Numbered from the stretch's first letter, positions 12,313-34,959 are shown. The stretch: DNA of 64,000 nucleotides from Anaeramoeba flamelloides (GCA_027625915.1 JANTQA010000036.1:1545501-1609500), one strand, 5' to 3'. Notes: generated by a model from the letters alone, not told the origin. A program made the numbers and translations.

Positions 12313-12763
12313 TCTATAAATTCATAATTCTTTTTTAAATATTGTTTAAAGAAAATCTTTTCTTGTTTATTTGTTTTTGCCTTCCTTTTGAAATTGTTTT
12401 AGTTTCGACCATTAGAATTATTTTTTATGAGTTGATTTTTCAAAATGATTACAAGTTAATAAGAAAAGTTTTTTTGGCAACTGTCAATCTTGAATAATAT
12501 TTAAATGAAAAAAATTACGTCAATTGTTGAGAAAAACACATGTGTATATTTTTTTATAATGTTATAATTGGTATTTAAGTTTTTTCTTGAGTTATTTTCG
12601 ATATACAATTTTTAGTAATTCATAAAAAATTAATAAATCCTTTTAAAATTTTACCAAAATTGTAAAAACCTAACCAATAATTTTACAATAAAACGAAAAC
12701 TATTCTTGGAAATAATGTCTGTGGTCATAAAAAACTTTGGTTGAAAACTAAATGTGTTATATA

Positions 12764-13250
12764 GTTGGGAAAAAAATACCGGACATGAAAAAAATCCCGG
12801 ACATGATTTTAAATTGTGATTATTAGTAAAATTTTTGTCTAATTTCAATTAAATCCTTATTATAAATAACCAATTTTTTTATGAGATTAGTAATAAACCT
12901 ACCTAAAGTCCATCAAAGTAAGGTGTCTCTAGAATACTCGAGTAATTGTTTGATAGCCTAATGTTGATCAACTTTTTTTGAAAAACAATCGAGTTTTATA
13001 GAGGTTTACTAGAGTTTGGAAAATGATAATTTTTCTTCTTGTTTTTTGATTGATTGAATGGTGTTTTGAACAAGTGTGATTTCGTCAATCATCATTCTAA
13101 TAAGTGGGGGAGTTATAATTGAAAAAGTTCGATTCTTAAAAAAAGGAATTTGATTGTAAATAAATGAAATTACACAATAATTTTACTAATATTCACAATT
13201 AAAAATCTTGTCCGGGATTTTTTTCATGTCCGGTATTTTTTTCACTGCTC
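12764..13250. mobile_element. Family J element with about 100-bp inverted repeats
   Basis: The left arm from 12767 reads GGGAAAAAAATACCGGACAT, then a second CCGGACATG copy, then AAATTGTGATTATTAG. The right arm ending near 13247 is its inverted counterpart, also with the CCGGACA core twice. The arms pair over about 100 bp (to roughly 12860 and 13145). The CpG-containing CCGGACA motif is conspicuous in this AT-rich DNA and occurs four times in the element, as expected for transposase-binding sites. The right tip read inward is CAGTGAAAAAAATACC, a Tc1/mariner-style CAGTG. The 290-bp middle has no reading frame. No second copy was found in the window. Confidence 0.7.
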
Positions 13251-13927
13251 TAGACTAATTTTAAACAAAAATTGATGTTTCAAAATTCTGAAAATAAAGA
13301 AAAGAGAAGATTTCTAAATCAGAAAAAACTTGAAAGAAATAGACTGTTGTATATTTGTTTAACCAAAACATTCCACAACAAGAATATACCAATCCATATA
13401 AATACTTTCAAGCCTTTTTGTAACTTTCCAACAGACATTCTACAAGATTTCAGTCTCTTGATTCTTTCAAATTTATTCAAATTTCAAATAATTGTTACAA
13501 ACTGTTAAAGGCCCAAAAAAGGGTAAAAAAAAAATAATTCCCAAAAGATAAAATTAACAACCAAAAATGTTTGAAAGTTATCTCATTATTATTATACATT
13601 AATTAGTTTTCAAAAACCGTAAACTCTCTTTCAAAAATCTGAAAAGCTAGAAGTTTATGTTTATAAAATGTTTAAATTATAAAAAATCTTTTAAATTGAA
13701 AGTTATTAACTTTTGATTTTGTAATTCCTTTGAAAAATTTGAAACAATTTTAAAAAAACAAAAGTGTTGTGAAGTTACCTCAATTTTTGTGTTATTTTTG
13801 TCATTTTCATAAAAAAGAAAATTTATTTTTTGTTTTTTTTTTTAATTATCAATTTGTCTTTCTTTTGTGATTTATTCAAAAACCAATTTTCCCTTCGTAT
13901 TGAAGAATAAATAAAAACTATAATAAA

Positions 13928-24553
<10,626 letters not shown>

Positions 24554-25359
24554 ATAAAATAAGAAAAAAAATCATTAAAACATACCAAATAAATAGATCA
24601 AGAGAAAAAAGAAAAAAAAATAATAATATTTTTTTTTTCCTTTTTTTGAAAAGTCTATTAAACGATTATAAACAAGAAATATCTTTAGATATATGTATAT
24701 ACATATATATTAGAGATATCATTTTTTTAGGTTTACAAATTATCCTTACCTTTATATTTTTTTCTCACATTTTTCTATTTTCTATAAACTTTTTTGTTTT
24801 GTTTTGTTTTGTTTTGTTCACTTATATTTTTTATAAACGATAACGAATTGTTATATTCTTTATTATTTTTATTTTGATTCTTATTATTAATTTGAAACAA
24901 AAGGTAAAACCAAATTCCTAAATTTATTCTTTTATTTTTTTGTGTTTTGTTTTTGTTTTTGTTTTTGTTTTTGTTTTTATTTTTTTGAAATTGAATATTT
25001 TTTAATCAAAAAAAATAAAATCATCAAAAATGGTTCAAAAATATAATTTGTTCATTTTTTATACAATTATTGAATAAGAACTATTTGAATTTCAGATCCA
25101 GATCAAGAAATCAAAATTCCCAAATCTTTTTTCTCATTTCTTGAAAACGTTGAATCTGAAAAAGTAAATTGTAATTTTCTTTACTGAATTGAGAGAGGAT
25201 AAAGAAAGTAAAATATCAAAATTTTGATAAAGAATTTTTTAACTCGTTCAAATTTTTTAAGAAAAATAGAAGCAAAGAAAATAATTCATAAAGTTTGTCA
25301 ATTATCATGAATGTAAATTTGAAAAAAATCACTCCTAATTGGCTAAAATCAAATTATAA

Positions 25360-25895
25360 TAAACCAAATTCCAAAAATTTGGACACAGTTTAAACAGTTG
25401 AAAAAATAAGAATACTATACTTTAAATTCAATTTGAAAATAATTTTTGATTTTTCAAACTTTTTTCTTTTTTGGTCTTTTTTTCTTTTGTTTTCATTCCC
25501 TTTGTTGCAATTACGTAATCTGTTTGGTTAGATTGTGAATGTTTTTTCGATGTTTGATAGAAGATTAGTTTTGAATTTGTTTAATAGAAAAATCACATAC
25601 ATTTCGTAGATGGTATCTAATCATTTGATCGATCAACAATTGTTAGTGATTTTTCAACAAATTTACCAATACATTTTTTGTTCAGCTCGGTTTTATTATT
25701 TTGGAAACAGTGATTTTTATTTTTGAGTTTTATATTTTTTTTTTTGTTTTATTTGGATTAAAATGATTACTTATAAAAACATTTATACTGGGTAACTTTG
25801 TGTGTAATTTTATATTACGCTTGGAAAAATATAATAAATTGTTTTTTTTTTCAATTTTTGATTTTGGGATATGTAAATTTTTGAAATGGGGTTTA
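25360..25895 (+). mobile_element. Family B non-autonomous element, copy 2
   Basis: It starts AAACCAAATTCCAAAAATTT then GGACACAGTTTAAACAGTTG and ends TTTTTGAAATGGGGTTTA, collinear with 22781-23310 over its whole length. The right end lost part of the GTGTCC motif. It lies about 800 bp downstream of the kinase stop codon. Confidence 0.7.
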
Positions 25896-27474
25896 TTTTG
25901 TTATTTTCAATAAAATATTAAAGTTAATTTGACTAAAAACACATTTAAAATCTATTCATTTATTTTTAAATCTTGTAAAGTTTTCCTTTTTTAAAAAAAT
26001 GATAAATTAGGATTTTATACCTTTTATCCTTAAAATTTAGATATTTTGAAAATCACAAAAATTAATTTTTAATGATCAGAATTTTTAAACTTTTGGCCCA
26101 ATACCAATCTAACTCTTGAAAATTAATTTAATTTACAAATTGAACCTAAATCCTGAAGAATAATTTCCTAAAAAAAAGTCCATTGATTGTTGAAAACGAC
26201 ATATATTTCTTTTAATAGAAATTTTTTTTTCATTGATATTACACTTTGAATAAACCAATAAATTATTACAAATTAAGAGAGTATATGAAAATTAGGATTT
26301 AGAATGAGAATAGAGTTTAATTACAATAAAATAATAAAAAATATACATATAACGTGGAACAGAAAAATCCATCGCCATTTTTTTTTTATATATAATAAAT
26401 ATCATTTCATTAACAGTTTTTATTATTAAAGAAACTTGATAAAGTTTACAGATTTATCTGTTGATTTCATTTTTAGTAAATAATATGTTGATGGCTTTTA
26501 ACAAAACTAAATAAATCTAAATTTTGATCTGGATCTTGTTTTTTCAATAATTTTAGCTTAAGGGTTTAGTCTTTTACGGTTTATTTGCTATATACTCGAG
26601 AGTGATTTAAAACTAAAAACTACTATTGTGAAATAGCCTTTTCTTTGGATTGACAAAATTCAAATAACAAATAAAAAAATTTTTTTGGATCTCTTTGACA
26701 AAAAATTCAACGAAGAAAAATAAATTTAAAAGTGTTCTCAATTCAAAAAAAATCAATTTAAAAAAAAAAGTTGAAAAAGTATTCTCAATTCCAAAAAAAT
26801 CAAAATTTAAAAACAAAAATAAATGTATTTTTTTCTTTAAAATTTCTAAAGGGTTTAATTTCTTCAATTTAAAACAAATTGTTTTCTAGAAGTATAAAAT
26901 CAATTTAATTTGATATAATCTAATTTGTTGTTATATTGATGATCCTCTATATTTGACAAAATAAGGATTATGTAAGATTCTTTAGAAAAAAATAACTTAT
27001 TTAAAAAATGAAAAAAATAATCTTAAATATTTCAAAAAGCTCCAAAGAGCAACAATTCAAAACTAAAACAGTTTTTTTCAAAATGATAAATCACTACAAT
27101 TCAAATTGGAAATTGAGTGTCGCTCTTTGGCTCTTTTTTCTAAAAATGTCCTCTTTTTTGATTGTTGGTTTTTCGAGATCGATTTCACAAATTCACAGAT
27201 GGGTTAGTTTTTGATTGGTTATTAGGTACTCATAAAAAGTACAAAATTATTTTTTAATCCATTTCAAAAATTATGTTTAATTGTAATGAATTGACTCTGA
27301 AGAATTAAGGTCAAAATTTAAAAAAAAAATCGTTTTATATAGAGAAATTTCATTGTTTATATCCATTGTTTATAAGAAACATATCAAGAAACAGGTTATC
27401 AGTTATATGTATTCAGTTTAATTGAATCAATAGAAGAAATTCTATTTATGATACCCAATATTTCTTTCACTATA

Positions 27475-27720
27475 AATTTTTAATTTTAAGATTATAAACA
27501 TTTTTCACATTTTAGGTAAATTTTGTATTTGCTTTATCAATCTTTATTTTTCTTTGCCTTTACTATATTTTTTTCTATTTCTTTTCCTTTTTTTTTTTTT
27601 GGTTTTTGTTTTTTTTTTTCTTTTTCTTTTTTTTTTTGTTCAAAGATCATGTGGAAAAAAAAAAGATCTTCTACAAGACAAATAAACTTACATAAATTTG
27701 AGACTTTGTAATGTTTTTGA
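27475..27720 (+). mobile_element. Family D fragment
   Basis: A T-rich stretch ending in CAAAGATCATGTGGAAAAAA, then a GATCTTC...GAGACTTTGTAATGTTTT block. It parallels 1735-1880 (AAAAGATCCTGTCGAAAATA ... GAGACTATGTCATGTTTT). It abuts the family A copy that follows. Ends are not preserved. Confidence 0.4.
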
Positions 27721-27726
27721 AATATA

Positions 27727-28541
27727 AACTAAAATTTAAAATTTTCCACAAAGATAAAACACCCCAAAGGAATCAGAATACTCTTATTTTCCAATTAAAA
27801 AATGAAAAATTTTAGTTCACATTCCAAAGTATTTTTCCCGTTTATAAGTTGAAGAAAATCCAAAGATCTTGACAAAATCTTTGTTTAGAAATGATATTTT
27901 TCGAAAATAAATTAAACTTCCTTCTTAATTCTAAGACAAAATTTTTACTCTGCTAATTTGACTGTAGAAGTAATAGTTAATATTCATTTTGGAACTTGAA
28001 ATAATAATATTCATTTATTAATGGGAAAATAACAGTAATACGATTTCATTTAAATTTGAAAATAATTAGGGTTACTTATTCAAATTTAGGTATTTTTTTC
28101 ACTTTTTTTCGTTTCTAATTTATTATTTTTCATTTTTTCCAATTACTTAAATAGTTTTAGATTAGATCGATAATTTTTTTCAAACAGTTAATATTCAATT
28201 AAAGTTGAGTTCTTCCAAATAGAAGAACTCAAATAAAAATATTTGATGTTATCTAACTATTTGAACAATCAATAACTGTTAATAGAATGTTTACAAATTT
28301 ATGAATACATTTTTTGTTATGTAAAATAAACCCGAATTAAAGTTTTTAGCATAATTTTTCGTTATTTTGATTTATAATTATTTATATAATGTTATGTAGG
28401 TATTTGTTAATTATAAATAAAGTTAAATTTTTAATTAGCTAATTGTTCTAATTTAGTATTTCACATCAGAATTCATTTAATAAGATTATTTTTTCAAAAA
28501 TTGAATTTTGGTATGTTTCTAAAATTTTGCATTGGGGTTTA
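27727..28541 (+). mobile_element. Family A element carrying an insertion of about 235 bp
   Basis: The left tip AAACTAAAATTTAAAATTTT and the right end ATTTTGCATTGGGGTTTA are both present. The family A sequence runs to about 27790, is interrupted, and resumes at about 28027 (ACAGTAATACGATTTCATTT). It then continues through TTCCAAATAGAAGAACTCAA to the end. The inserted 235 bp matches no other family in the window. Confidence 0.6.
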
Positions 28542-28715
28542 GAACAAAATAACATTAAAAACAAAATATAGAAAGTGAAAGATAAAGAGGATCAAAGGAA
28601 GTGTTATCAATAAAATCTAAAATTGCGAATTGAAATTTAACAAATAAAAAAAGAAAATAAATAATGCACATTTAATTTTTTTCGACTTTATTGTCGTTTA
28701 TTGACAATTTTTTAT

Positions 28716-30263
28716 TCAATAATTTTGAGATTTTTTTAATTTTAAATAGTCTTTAATTTGATTGGTTGGTGCTCTTTTTTCGGCCAGGTGTGCGATATTT
28801 ACATCTTTCCAAGGATTTTGAAAAAGATAAAGTCTGTTTAATTTTGGATAGTTGATTATTTCCAATGGCAATTTCTTTAAAGAGTTGAAGGTGATGTCTA
28901 ATAAGGAAAGATTTTGAGGGAGAATTCTCGGCAGGCGTTCCAGTTTGTTATGGTCTATCCATAACATTTCCAAATTTGGAAGGTATTTTAAATTTTCGAT
29001 TGAGGTTAACAAATTGTATCCTAAATATAATTTTCTTAATTTGGACAAGAGGAAAATCTTCTGAGGGATGCTCTTGATTGTGTTATTAAATAAATTCAAA
29101 ACTTGCAGCGATGTGTAATTGAGGAATTGGTGTAAATCAGAAATGTTATTAAAACTTAAATCGATTTCCACAAGTGAATAAAATCTTTTCGATTGTGGGA
29201 ATTCTTTGATCCGGTTCCCGAAGAGATGGAGCACCGTGAGGGGCGCCTTTGGATGGAAGCAATCTGTTAAATGGGTGATTTTGTTCTCATTGAATGTGAG
29301 CTTTTCTAATTTCATTAGCCCCGACAAGCATTTTGGCAGCAGTGAGAAATTATTCCTTGAGAGATCTAATTGCTTCAGATTTTTTAATTTCGAGATCCCA
29401 TGCGGCAAGGTAGACAAATTGTTCTCACACAAGGACAAAAACTCCAATTTTTGGCAATCTCCCAACGAGTTCAAGCCCAAAAATAGACCACAATTGTCAA
29501 GCTCAATACTCGTCAGCATCCCAAAAGTGGCAAGTCGTGATAATGTTTCAGCATTGTCACTATAAAACGAGACTTTTTTCAACCGGATCGTCTCAATAGC
29601 ATAATGGCTTTTCTTTGATAAGACGTATAATGCCTTATCAAAGTTGTAAGTCTTTGGCTTTGTCCCATACACCACCAAAGTTTGAAGTTGTGTCGATTTG
29701 TATAGCAGTTTATAGAGCTGCTTCTCTGGTATTTCATACAACCTCGTCGTTAAAACCCGATAAAAGCTTGCATGTGTGACAATGCTCTTCCAAAATTTAC
29801 AGACAAGCGATAGTTTGACAAGCGATTTTTGTGGGAAAAATCGAAAAAGATAGAAAAGTAAATCAATTGGTAGAAGATTGTTGATGTTTTTGATTTTTTT
29901 TCTTTTCTTGTTTTTTTTCCTTTTTTGTTGCACACATTTTTTATTTCTTTTGTCTTTGTCAATTGTTTCTTGTTCTTGCTGTTCTGGTTTTTTGGATTCT
30001 TGGATTTGTTGTGTTTTAAGATTTGTTTTGTTTTTTTCTATTTCTTGTTCTTTTTCTTGTTCTATTTCTTTTTCTTTTTCTTTTTCTATTTCTATTTCTT
30101 GTTCTTGTTCTTTTTGTTTTTCTTTTTGTTTTTGTTTTTGTTTTTCTTTTTGTTTTTCTTTTTGTTTTTTTTTGGTTTTGTTTTGATCATTTATGAATGT
30201 GTTATGGTCGTTTTGTGGATTTTTTTGTTCATTTATAGCTGTAAGTCCAATTTTGTTGGTCAT
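28716..30263 (-). CDS. F-box and leucine-rich-repeat protein, 515 aa
   Basis: A single uninterrupted exon from ATG (30263) to TAA (28716). Residues 20-125 are a low-complexity Lys/Gln/Glu region coded by hexanucleotide-like repeats. Residues about 129-170 (LLPIDLLFYLFRFFPQKSLV then KLSLVCKFW) form an F-box, the Skp1-binding motif of SCF ubiquitin ligases. From about residue 235 to 490 run nine or ten leucine-rich repeats of 21-24 residues with the LxxLxLxxNxLxxLP pattern (for example LKQLDLSRNNFSLLPKCLSG). The repeats end in a capping motif, LYLFQNPWKDVNI. The LRR type (SDS22/Shoc2-like) is not the Cys-containing type usual in FBXL proteins, so substrate class cannot be guessed. Family knowledge suggests a substrate-recognition subunit of an SCF E3 ligase. 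GC content is higher than in the flanks, as in the other well-supported genes here. Confidence 0.9.
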   Translation of the reverse strand: MTNKIGLTAINEQKNPQNDHNTFINDQNKTKKKQKEKQKEKQKQKQKEKQKEQEQEIEIEKEKEKEIEQEKEQEIEKNKTNLKTQQIQESKKPEQQEQETIDKDKRNKKCVQQKRKKNKKRKKIKNINNLLPIDLLFYLFRFFPQKSLVKLSLVCKFWKSIVTHASFYRVLTTRLYEIPEKQLYKLLYKSTQLQTLVVYGTKPKTYNFDKALYVLSKKSHYAIETIRLKKVSFYSDNAETLSRLATFGMLTSIELDNCGLFLGLNSLGDCQKLEFLSLCENNLSTLPHGISKLKNLKQLDLSRNNFSLLPKCLSGLMKLEKLTFNENKITHLTDCFHPKAPLTVLHLFGNRIKEFPQSKRFYSLVEIDLSFNNISDLHQFLNYTSLQVLNLFNNTIKSIPQKIFLLSKLRKLYLGYNLLTSIENLKYLPNLEMLWIDHNKLERLPRILPQNLSLLDITFNSLKKLPLEIINYPKLNRLYLFQNPWKDVNIAHLAEKRAPTNQIKDYLKLKKSQNY

Positions 30264-31837
30264 TTTTGTTCTAATAAGAAAAGTGTGAACAGATGAATTT
30301 ATTTTTTTTTTTGACTTTCTATATTTTCGATAAAAGTTAAAAAATGAATGAAATTCATCTCAAAAAATAATCTCAAAAGAGTTAGTTGAACTACATTGAG
30401 TTTTCAGGTTCTATTTGCCAAAATCTCTTGAAACATCTCGTATTTTGATTACAATAAATGAAAAGATTTTTTTTTTCAAAACATTTAGGAGGTTTATTAT
30501 CCAAAACTTTTCATTGTCAAATATTAGTGGATTTGATAGTATCTTTGTGAAATCATGATAAAGCTTAAACAATTGCTATTATCTTTATTAAATCACAATA
30601 TTATTTCTAGATAATTTCGCTATTCAATATTATTGTGATAATATCACAAATCGCGAGATTTTTTAAAATTGCGATAATTATCTAAAAATCTTCATAAATG
30701 TAAAATAAAAAGAAAAAAGTAATCGCGATATAAACTGTTGATGGGTTTTTGGGTAAATTCAATAAAAATTTTATAATTATTGAAATTTTTTTTGATCAAA
30801 TAATAGATCATCTGAAAAAAAGTTATTCTTTGGAATAATAACAAAAAAGATACTTGATTCAATCAAGGATTAGATCAAGATTTTTCATTGTATTTTCTTT
30901 TGGTTTAATTGACAAACGTATCGATCCTTTTAGATCAACAACAATAATACAAAAAGGGAAAATACTGATTTCTTAGTCAATTGTGGTGTAATAAATTAGG
31001 TTTGAATAAAAGAGCTTCTAAAAAAAGCCAACCCTTCTTCTCACGTTCTTTAAAGTATGTATATTCTTGGATTAAAACATTTTCAATATTCTAGGAAAGC
31101 TGAAAGGGGATCAGGATAACCATTTAAAATATTTCACTGTATCTTTGCCCCACTATCACTAATTATATGGTTTTAAGGATAAATTGTTTCTTATTATTCT
31201 TCTTCTCAGATCTTTTTATTGGACAGAAAACGCAACTAGAGCTTAGAGGCTTTTATTTAATCAATCACCAATTAGAAGGAAAATTCCTCTTTCTTCTTTT
31301 TAGTTATTAGACTATGGAAAGTACAGTTATCAAAATAATGCGTGCCCAAAGACTATTATCCCTGTTTCAAAATATTATCAGTGCTTTTTTTCTTCTTGTA
31401 ACAAGGCAACACCCAATCTACTACCAAATAGTATACCTAAGTTCAAATCAATTTTGAAAGTAAACATCAGGTTATTTTCAGTAAAATTTAAATTATTAAT
31501 ACAATTTTTTGAAAATTTTTGGTATTTTTCTTTGTTTTTTCGATTTAAATTTTTTGATAATAAAAAGTTTATTAATAAAATTTACTCTATTTTTTAAGAT
31601 AAATTTTGCAATTTGATCCTTCATTTTTAGAATTTCTTTTGAAATAATAGAACTTTAAGAAACGAATACCATATTTTTTTCAGGGTTTATTATCAGTTTC
31701 TTTGATTGGTTAATGTATTGGTCTTCTGAAACAAAAAAACACTTTATTTTATTTGGAAACCCCGAGTAAACTTTTATGCACGCTTTATTTTGGCTACAGT
31801 AATAACTCGATTTGATAAAAAAACACATGAATTTTAT
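30264..31837. other. Upstream spacer of the F-box gene with a family F copy
   Basis: AT-rich sequence 5' of the minus-strand F-box gene. No promoter motif can be named with confidence. It contains the family F repeat (30515-31252). It also contains a stretch (about 31375-31840) that is similar to 54890-55270, sharing TTTTTAGAATTTCTTTT, AATAATAGAACTTTAA and GATTGGTTAATGTAT. Confidence 0.5.
30515..31252 (+). repeat. Family F dispersed repeat, copy 2
   Basis: Collinear with 16900-17605: the ATTAG-GG-TTTGAT tip, ATCGCGAT motifs, GATACTTGATTCAATCAAGG, TATCGATCCTTTTAGATCAA, CCAACCCTTCTTCTCA and the terminal CTAGAGCTTAGAGG block. The two copies have drifted by many substitutions and short indels, so neither is recent. 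Confidence 0.6.
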
Positions 31838-31840
31838 ATT
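31375..31840 (-). repeat. Dispersed repeat L, copy 1
   Basis: Shares several ordered blocks with 54890-55270. On the minus strand both could encode short peptides around SKNEEQINKI / SKNEGSN, and the conserved frame hints at a decayed coding sequence. It directly abuts the left arm of the 31838-33791 element. Confidence 0.4.
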
Positions 31841-33791
31841 CAAGTATATTATTGAAATGGGTAATTATAAGTCTGATCATAAAATTTATTTGGGATTGAT
31901 AATTATTATGTAAAAAAATGAATAGAATTTTTTTTTTTTTCCACTACAAATAAACTCCTTCTGTGAATAAAATTTTCTGTTTTTCAAAACTTTCAAACAC
32001 CTGTAGATACTTTACAAACCTTTCAAATAATTGAAGAAAATTTATACAGTTTTGTGACTTTTAAACACTTTTTCCTATCAAAAATGTTCAAAAATGTTGA
32101 AAGTGTTGTTATAAGTCTCGATATTTTTTTAAGGTGATTTCAAAAAAATAATTTTTCAATTTATCATGATAATGGGGAATATTGTGATAATGAATAATAA
32201 TGCATATTTTATGATTTTTCGTGATAAAGATAAGAATAATCACGATTTTTTAATATCGCGAATTTATTATAAACTCATGATAATACGTGTTATAATCAAA
32301 GCATCTATTATTATAATAAAACTTTTTAAATGGTTTTTACATTTATAAGTCCGAAGTAAATATTTGCACTATTCTGAACATGTGTTCCTTTCATTTTGTT
32401 TAAGATACTTCCAATCTTTTATTCAACGATACAAATATAATTTTTAATAGTAAAACATTCTTATTATTTAGTATTACTTTGAAATATTAATACAATATTG
32501 TTATTATAAGACTAGCATTGATTTATGAAAAAAATTATTAAATTAATCTTGGTATTTAATATGGTAATTATATTAACTGGTGATTCGGGAAAAATTATAT
32601 GAATTAATATTTTCTTCAAATTAATACGAAAAAATAATATTGTAAATTTTTATTCAGTCGTTTTAAAAAGGTGAAGACTTTTTAACACTTATTTTTGGTT
32701 TTCAGTTTAAAAAAAGTGAAAACTTTTCTCAAGTTTGCTATTCAAAAATGGTAAAGTGTCAACCTTTAAATGTGAGGTAGAGTTCGAAGAAAAGTGCTTT
32801 ATAAAAATAAGTTTTCACTGGGAAAGTGGTCAAGATTTGGTATCTTATGTTTTATATAATAAACCAACAGATAAAATACTTTTATGGAATTTGTTATTGG
32901 GATACAATCGAATCTCTAATATTGAAATAAAGTTTCTCAAATGGATTTGTAGTATATTTTGAATTATTTTTTAATAAAATTAGAAACAAGTTAGTTAAAT
33001 TCTCTTAATATAGGGAGATTTTCTAAATCTTCTTTTACCAGTATTGAAACTTTCCTTTAAGTAACCAGTCTCTATTTTTTTTTTTTTTGACCAATTTCTA
33101 AATAAGGATTCAGGTTTTCGAAATATGTTTAATATTGGGAATAAACAAGGTTTTTCAAATCTATGTATTTGGCACATAATTTTCTGAATCTCTATTAATT
33201 TAGATAAAAAAAGTTAATAGAAGTTGGTCACCTGAAAAAAAATTTTCAAATATAATAATGTATTTTTATTTTGAATCTCTGTACAAAATAATTCGAAGAT
33301 ATTCGTATATTTATAGTTATATTTTTAGGTAATTTTAGGGTAAAAATTATTTTTTCCTTAAAATAGAGGTTTTGATGATAACATATATTATCACGATATT
33401 AACAATTAAATCGCGATATTCGCAATTAAATCAAGATAATATCCTCCCTTTTCACGAAAAATGAAAATTAGTGATATTTTATATATATTACCATAAAATA
33501 ATTATCGTTTTTGAAATCACTTTAAAAAAAATCTTTTGACTTTTAAAAAGCCTTGAGACTTTTACAGTGTTATTTCCACTGTAAAAATGCTAGAAAGTGT
33601 TTGCAAGGGTTGTGAATTGTCTTCTGTCTTTCTAAACTTCCAAAAACTTGAAGACAATTCAATGAAATGATACTGCTTTTTGTAGTGGAAAAAAAAATGT
33701 TTTCTTTTCATTTTTTTACATAATAATTATCAATCCCAAAACATTTTTATCATCAAACAAATAATAACCCATTTCAACCTTATACTTGAAT
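31838..33791. mobile_element. Family G long-inverted-repeat element, about 1.95 kb
   Basis: The left arm (31838-32310) and right arm (33362-33791) are inverted copies of one another over about 430-470 bp, starting ATTCAAGTATA on each side. Shared blocks include TTGGGATTGATAATTATTAT, a TCCACTACAAA motif, TTTCAAACACCTG and, at the inner ends, AATAGA-G-TTTGAT-ATAA with ATCGCGA motifs related to the head of family F. The 1.05-kb core holds two short frames (32735-32962 on plus and 32995-33177 on minus). The minus frame contains CQIHRFEKP, which recurs as CQLHRFEKN at 42745-42860. This looks like an old foldback-type DNA transposon whose core once coded for protein. Confidence 0.6.
32720..32962 (+). 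pseudogene. Possible coding remnant in element G core
   Basis: An open frame without an ATG start, about 80 residues from the last upstream stop to TGA. It reads with balanced composition (for example FEEKCFIKISFHWESGQDLV, later TDKILLWNLLLGYNRISN). That is less low-complexity than random frames in this DNA. No family was recognised. It may be a fragment of a transposase or of a captured host exon. Evidence is composition only. Confidence 0.25.
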
Positions 33792-33831
33792 AGAAAATAG
33801 TTTTTTTTAAAAAAAAATTGGGTTCATACCT

Positions 33832-34447
33832 TCACAATTTTATCATACCAAAATTCAATTTTTGTAAAAAAAAAATCTTGTTTAATCAATAGTATAAGAA
33901 ATAACAAATTAAAACCATTTACTAATTGAAATATTAACAATTGTTTATTCGTTAAAATACATCCAAAACAAAAACTAAATAATAATCAATACAAATAAAT
34001 CAAAAAAAGTGTTAAAAAATTTTGGAGAGAGGATTTATTGTTAAGGGTTAAATAGAAAAAGAAACAAAAAAACAATTAATCTGTTAAAGAGAGAATATTG
34101 AAGTGACCAAATTTATAAAAATTTCATTAGGATTGTTCGATCGATCAAATGGTTAGATACCATCAACTAATTTTATTCGAGTTCTTCTCTTTAAAAGAAC
34201 TAACTTTAACCTAAAATCAACAGTTCGAAAAAATTATTGATCGAACGAAAAAGGTTAAATAATTTTAAAAAAATAAAATGAAAACTAAAAAACTAAAAGA
34301 TGAAAAATGATTTTCATTTTTTCTTAATTAAATTTAGGATAAACAAAAATTCAAAAATTTTTGAAATAGTTAAAACAGTTCAAAGAATCACACTGATACA
34401 ATTTCATTCAAATTGGAAATAATTTTGATTTTTGGATAATATGAAGA
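33832..34447 (-). mobile_element. Family A element, rearranged copy
   Basis: 33832-34321 is family A on the minus strand, from its right end (ACCAAAATTCAATTTTTG) through GATCGATCAAATGGTTAG to the AAAATGATTTTCATTTTT block. The terminal 110 bp expected next is instead present in the opposite orientation at 34335-34447 (AAACAAAAATTCAAAAATTT ... GATACAATTTCATTCAAATT). Either the tip was inverted, or two half elements lie head to head. Confidence 0.55.
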
Positions 34448-34959
34448 CTCATCTAAATTTTATATTAACTTGACCTAATATTTAACTCGAAGCTATATCA
34501 TTTATTTATAAATACAAAAAAAACTAAAATAAAAAACAAAAACTTTTATGGGGTATATCTGGTATCTGGCAGTTAGTTTTATTTTTTTAAAAGTGGCTTT
34601 TTTTAGTACCATTAATATTATTTCATTTTTTTTCTCAATACTCATGATGATTTTCTATTTTTTTCTCATAAATTTGGGGTTTTTCCTTTTTAATAAATTT
34701 TTTTAATTTTTTTTTGAAGGATTGAAGTCATAGAGTTTTTTGATAACAAGAAGGGTTTTTAGTTTTTTTTTGAAGTGTAAAAAATATTTATTTTGTATTT
34801 ACTTGCATATCGTTCGTTTTTCTTTAAATTTGAGCTTTTGAATGTTTCAGGCATTAAGTTGATCAGATCAATTATTTGATTTTTTTTTGAAATTTGTTAA
34901 TTTTTTTTTGTTTATAGCTGCTTTGGGAATTGTTTAATTAGTTGAACTTCGTGATTCTT

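Larger units (their letters stand above)
24554..28715. other. Intergenic spacer with family A, B and D copies
   Basis: Spacer between the convergent 3' ends of the kinase gene and the F-box gene. It holds (GTTTT)n and (GTTTTT)n runs at 24792-24818 and 24943-24980, a family B element (25360-25895), a small foldback around GCTCCAAAGAGC / GCTCTTTGG (27038-27134), a family D fragment (27475-27720) and a family A copy (27727-28541). No further gene is supported. Confidence 0.6.

Noticed and set aside
26613-27214. Frames of 84, 64 and 68 codons in the kinase to F-box spacer
   Set aside because: They are Phe/Lys/Asn-rich and overlap on opposite strands, and the 27008 frame coincides with a small foldback.
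29206-30296. Plus-strand frames of 119, 102 and 123 codons
   Set aside because: They are shadows of the minus-strand F-box gene, whose LRR and F-box motifs settle the strand.
32166-32348. 60-codon frame MIMGNIVIMNN...
   Set aside because: It lies in the left arm of the family G inverted repeat and overlaps its inner end; the Ile/Asn/Met composition is that of the ATCGCGA/ATAAT repeat.
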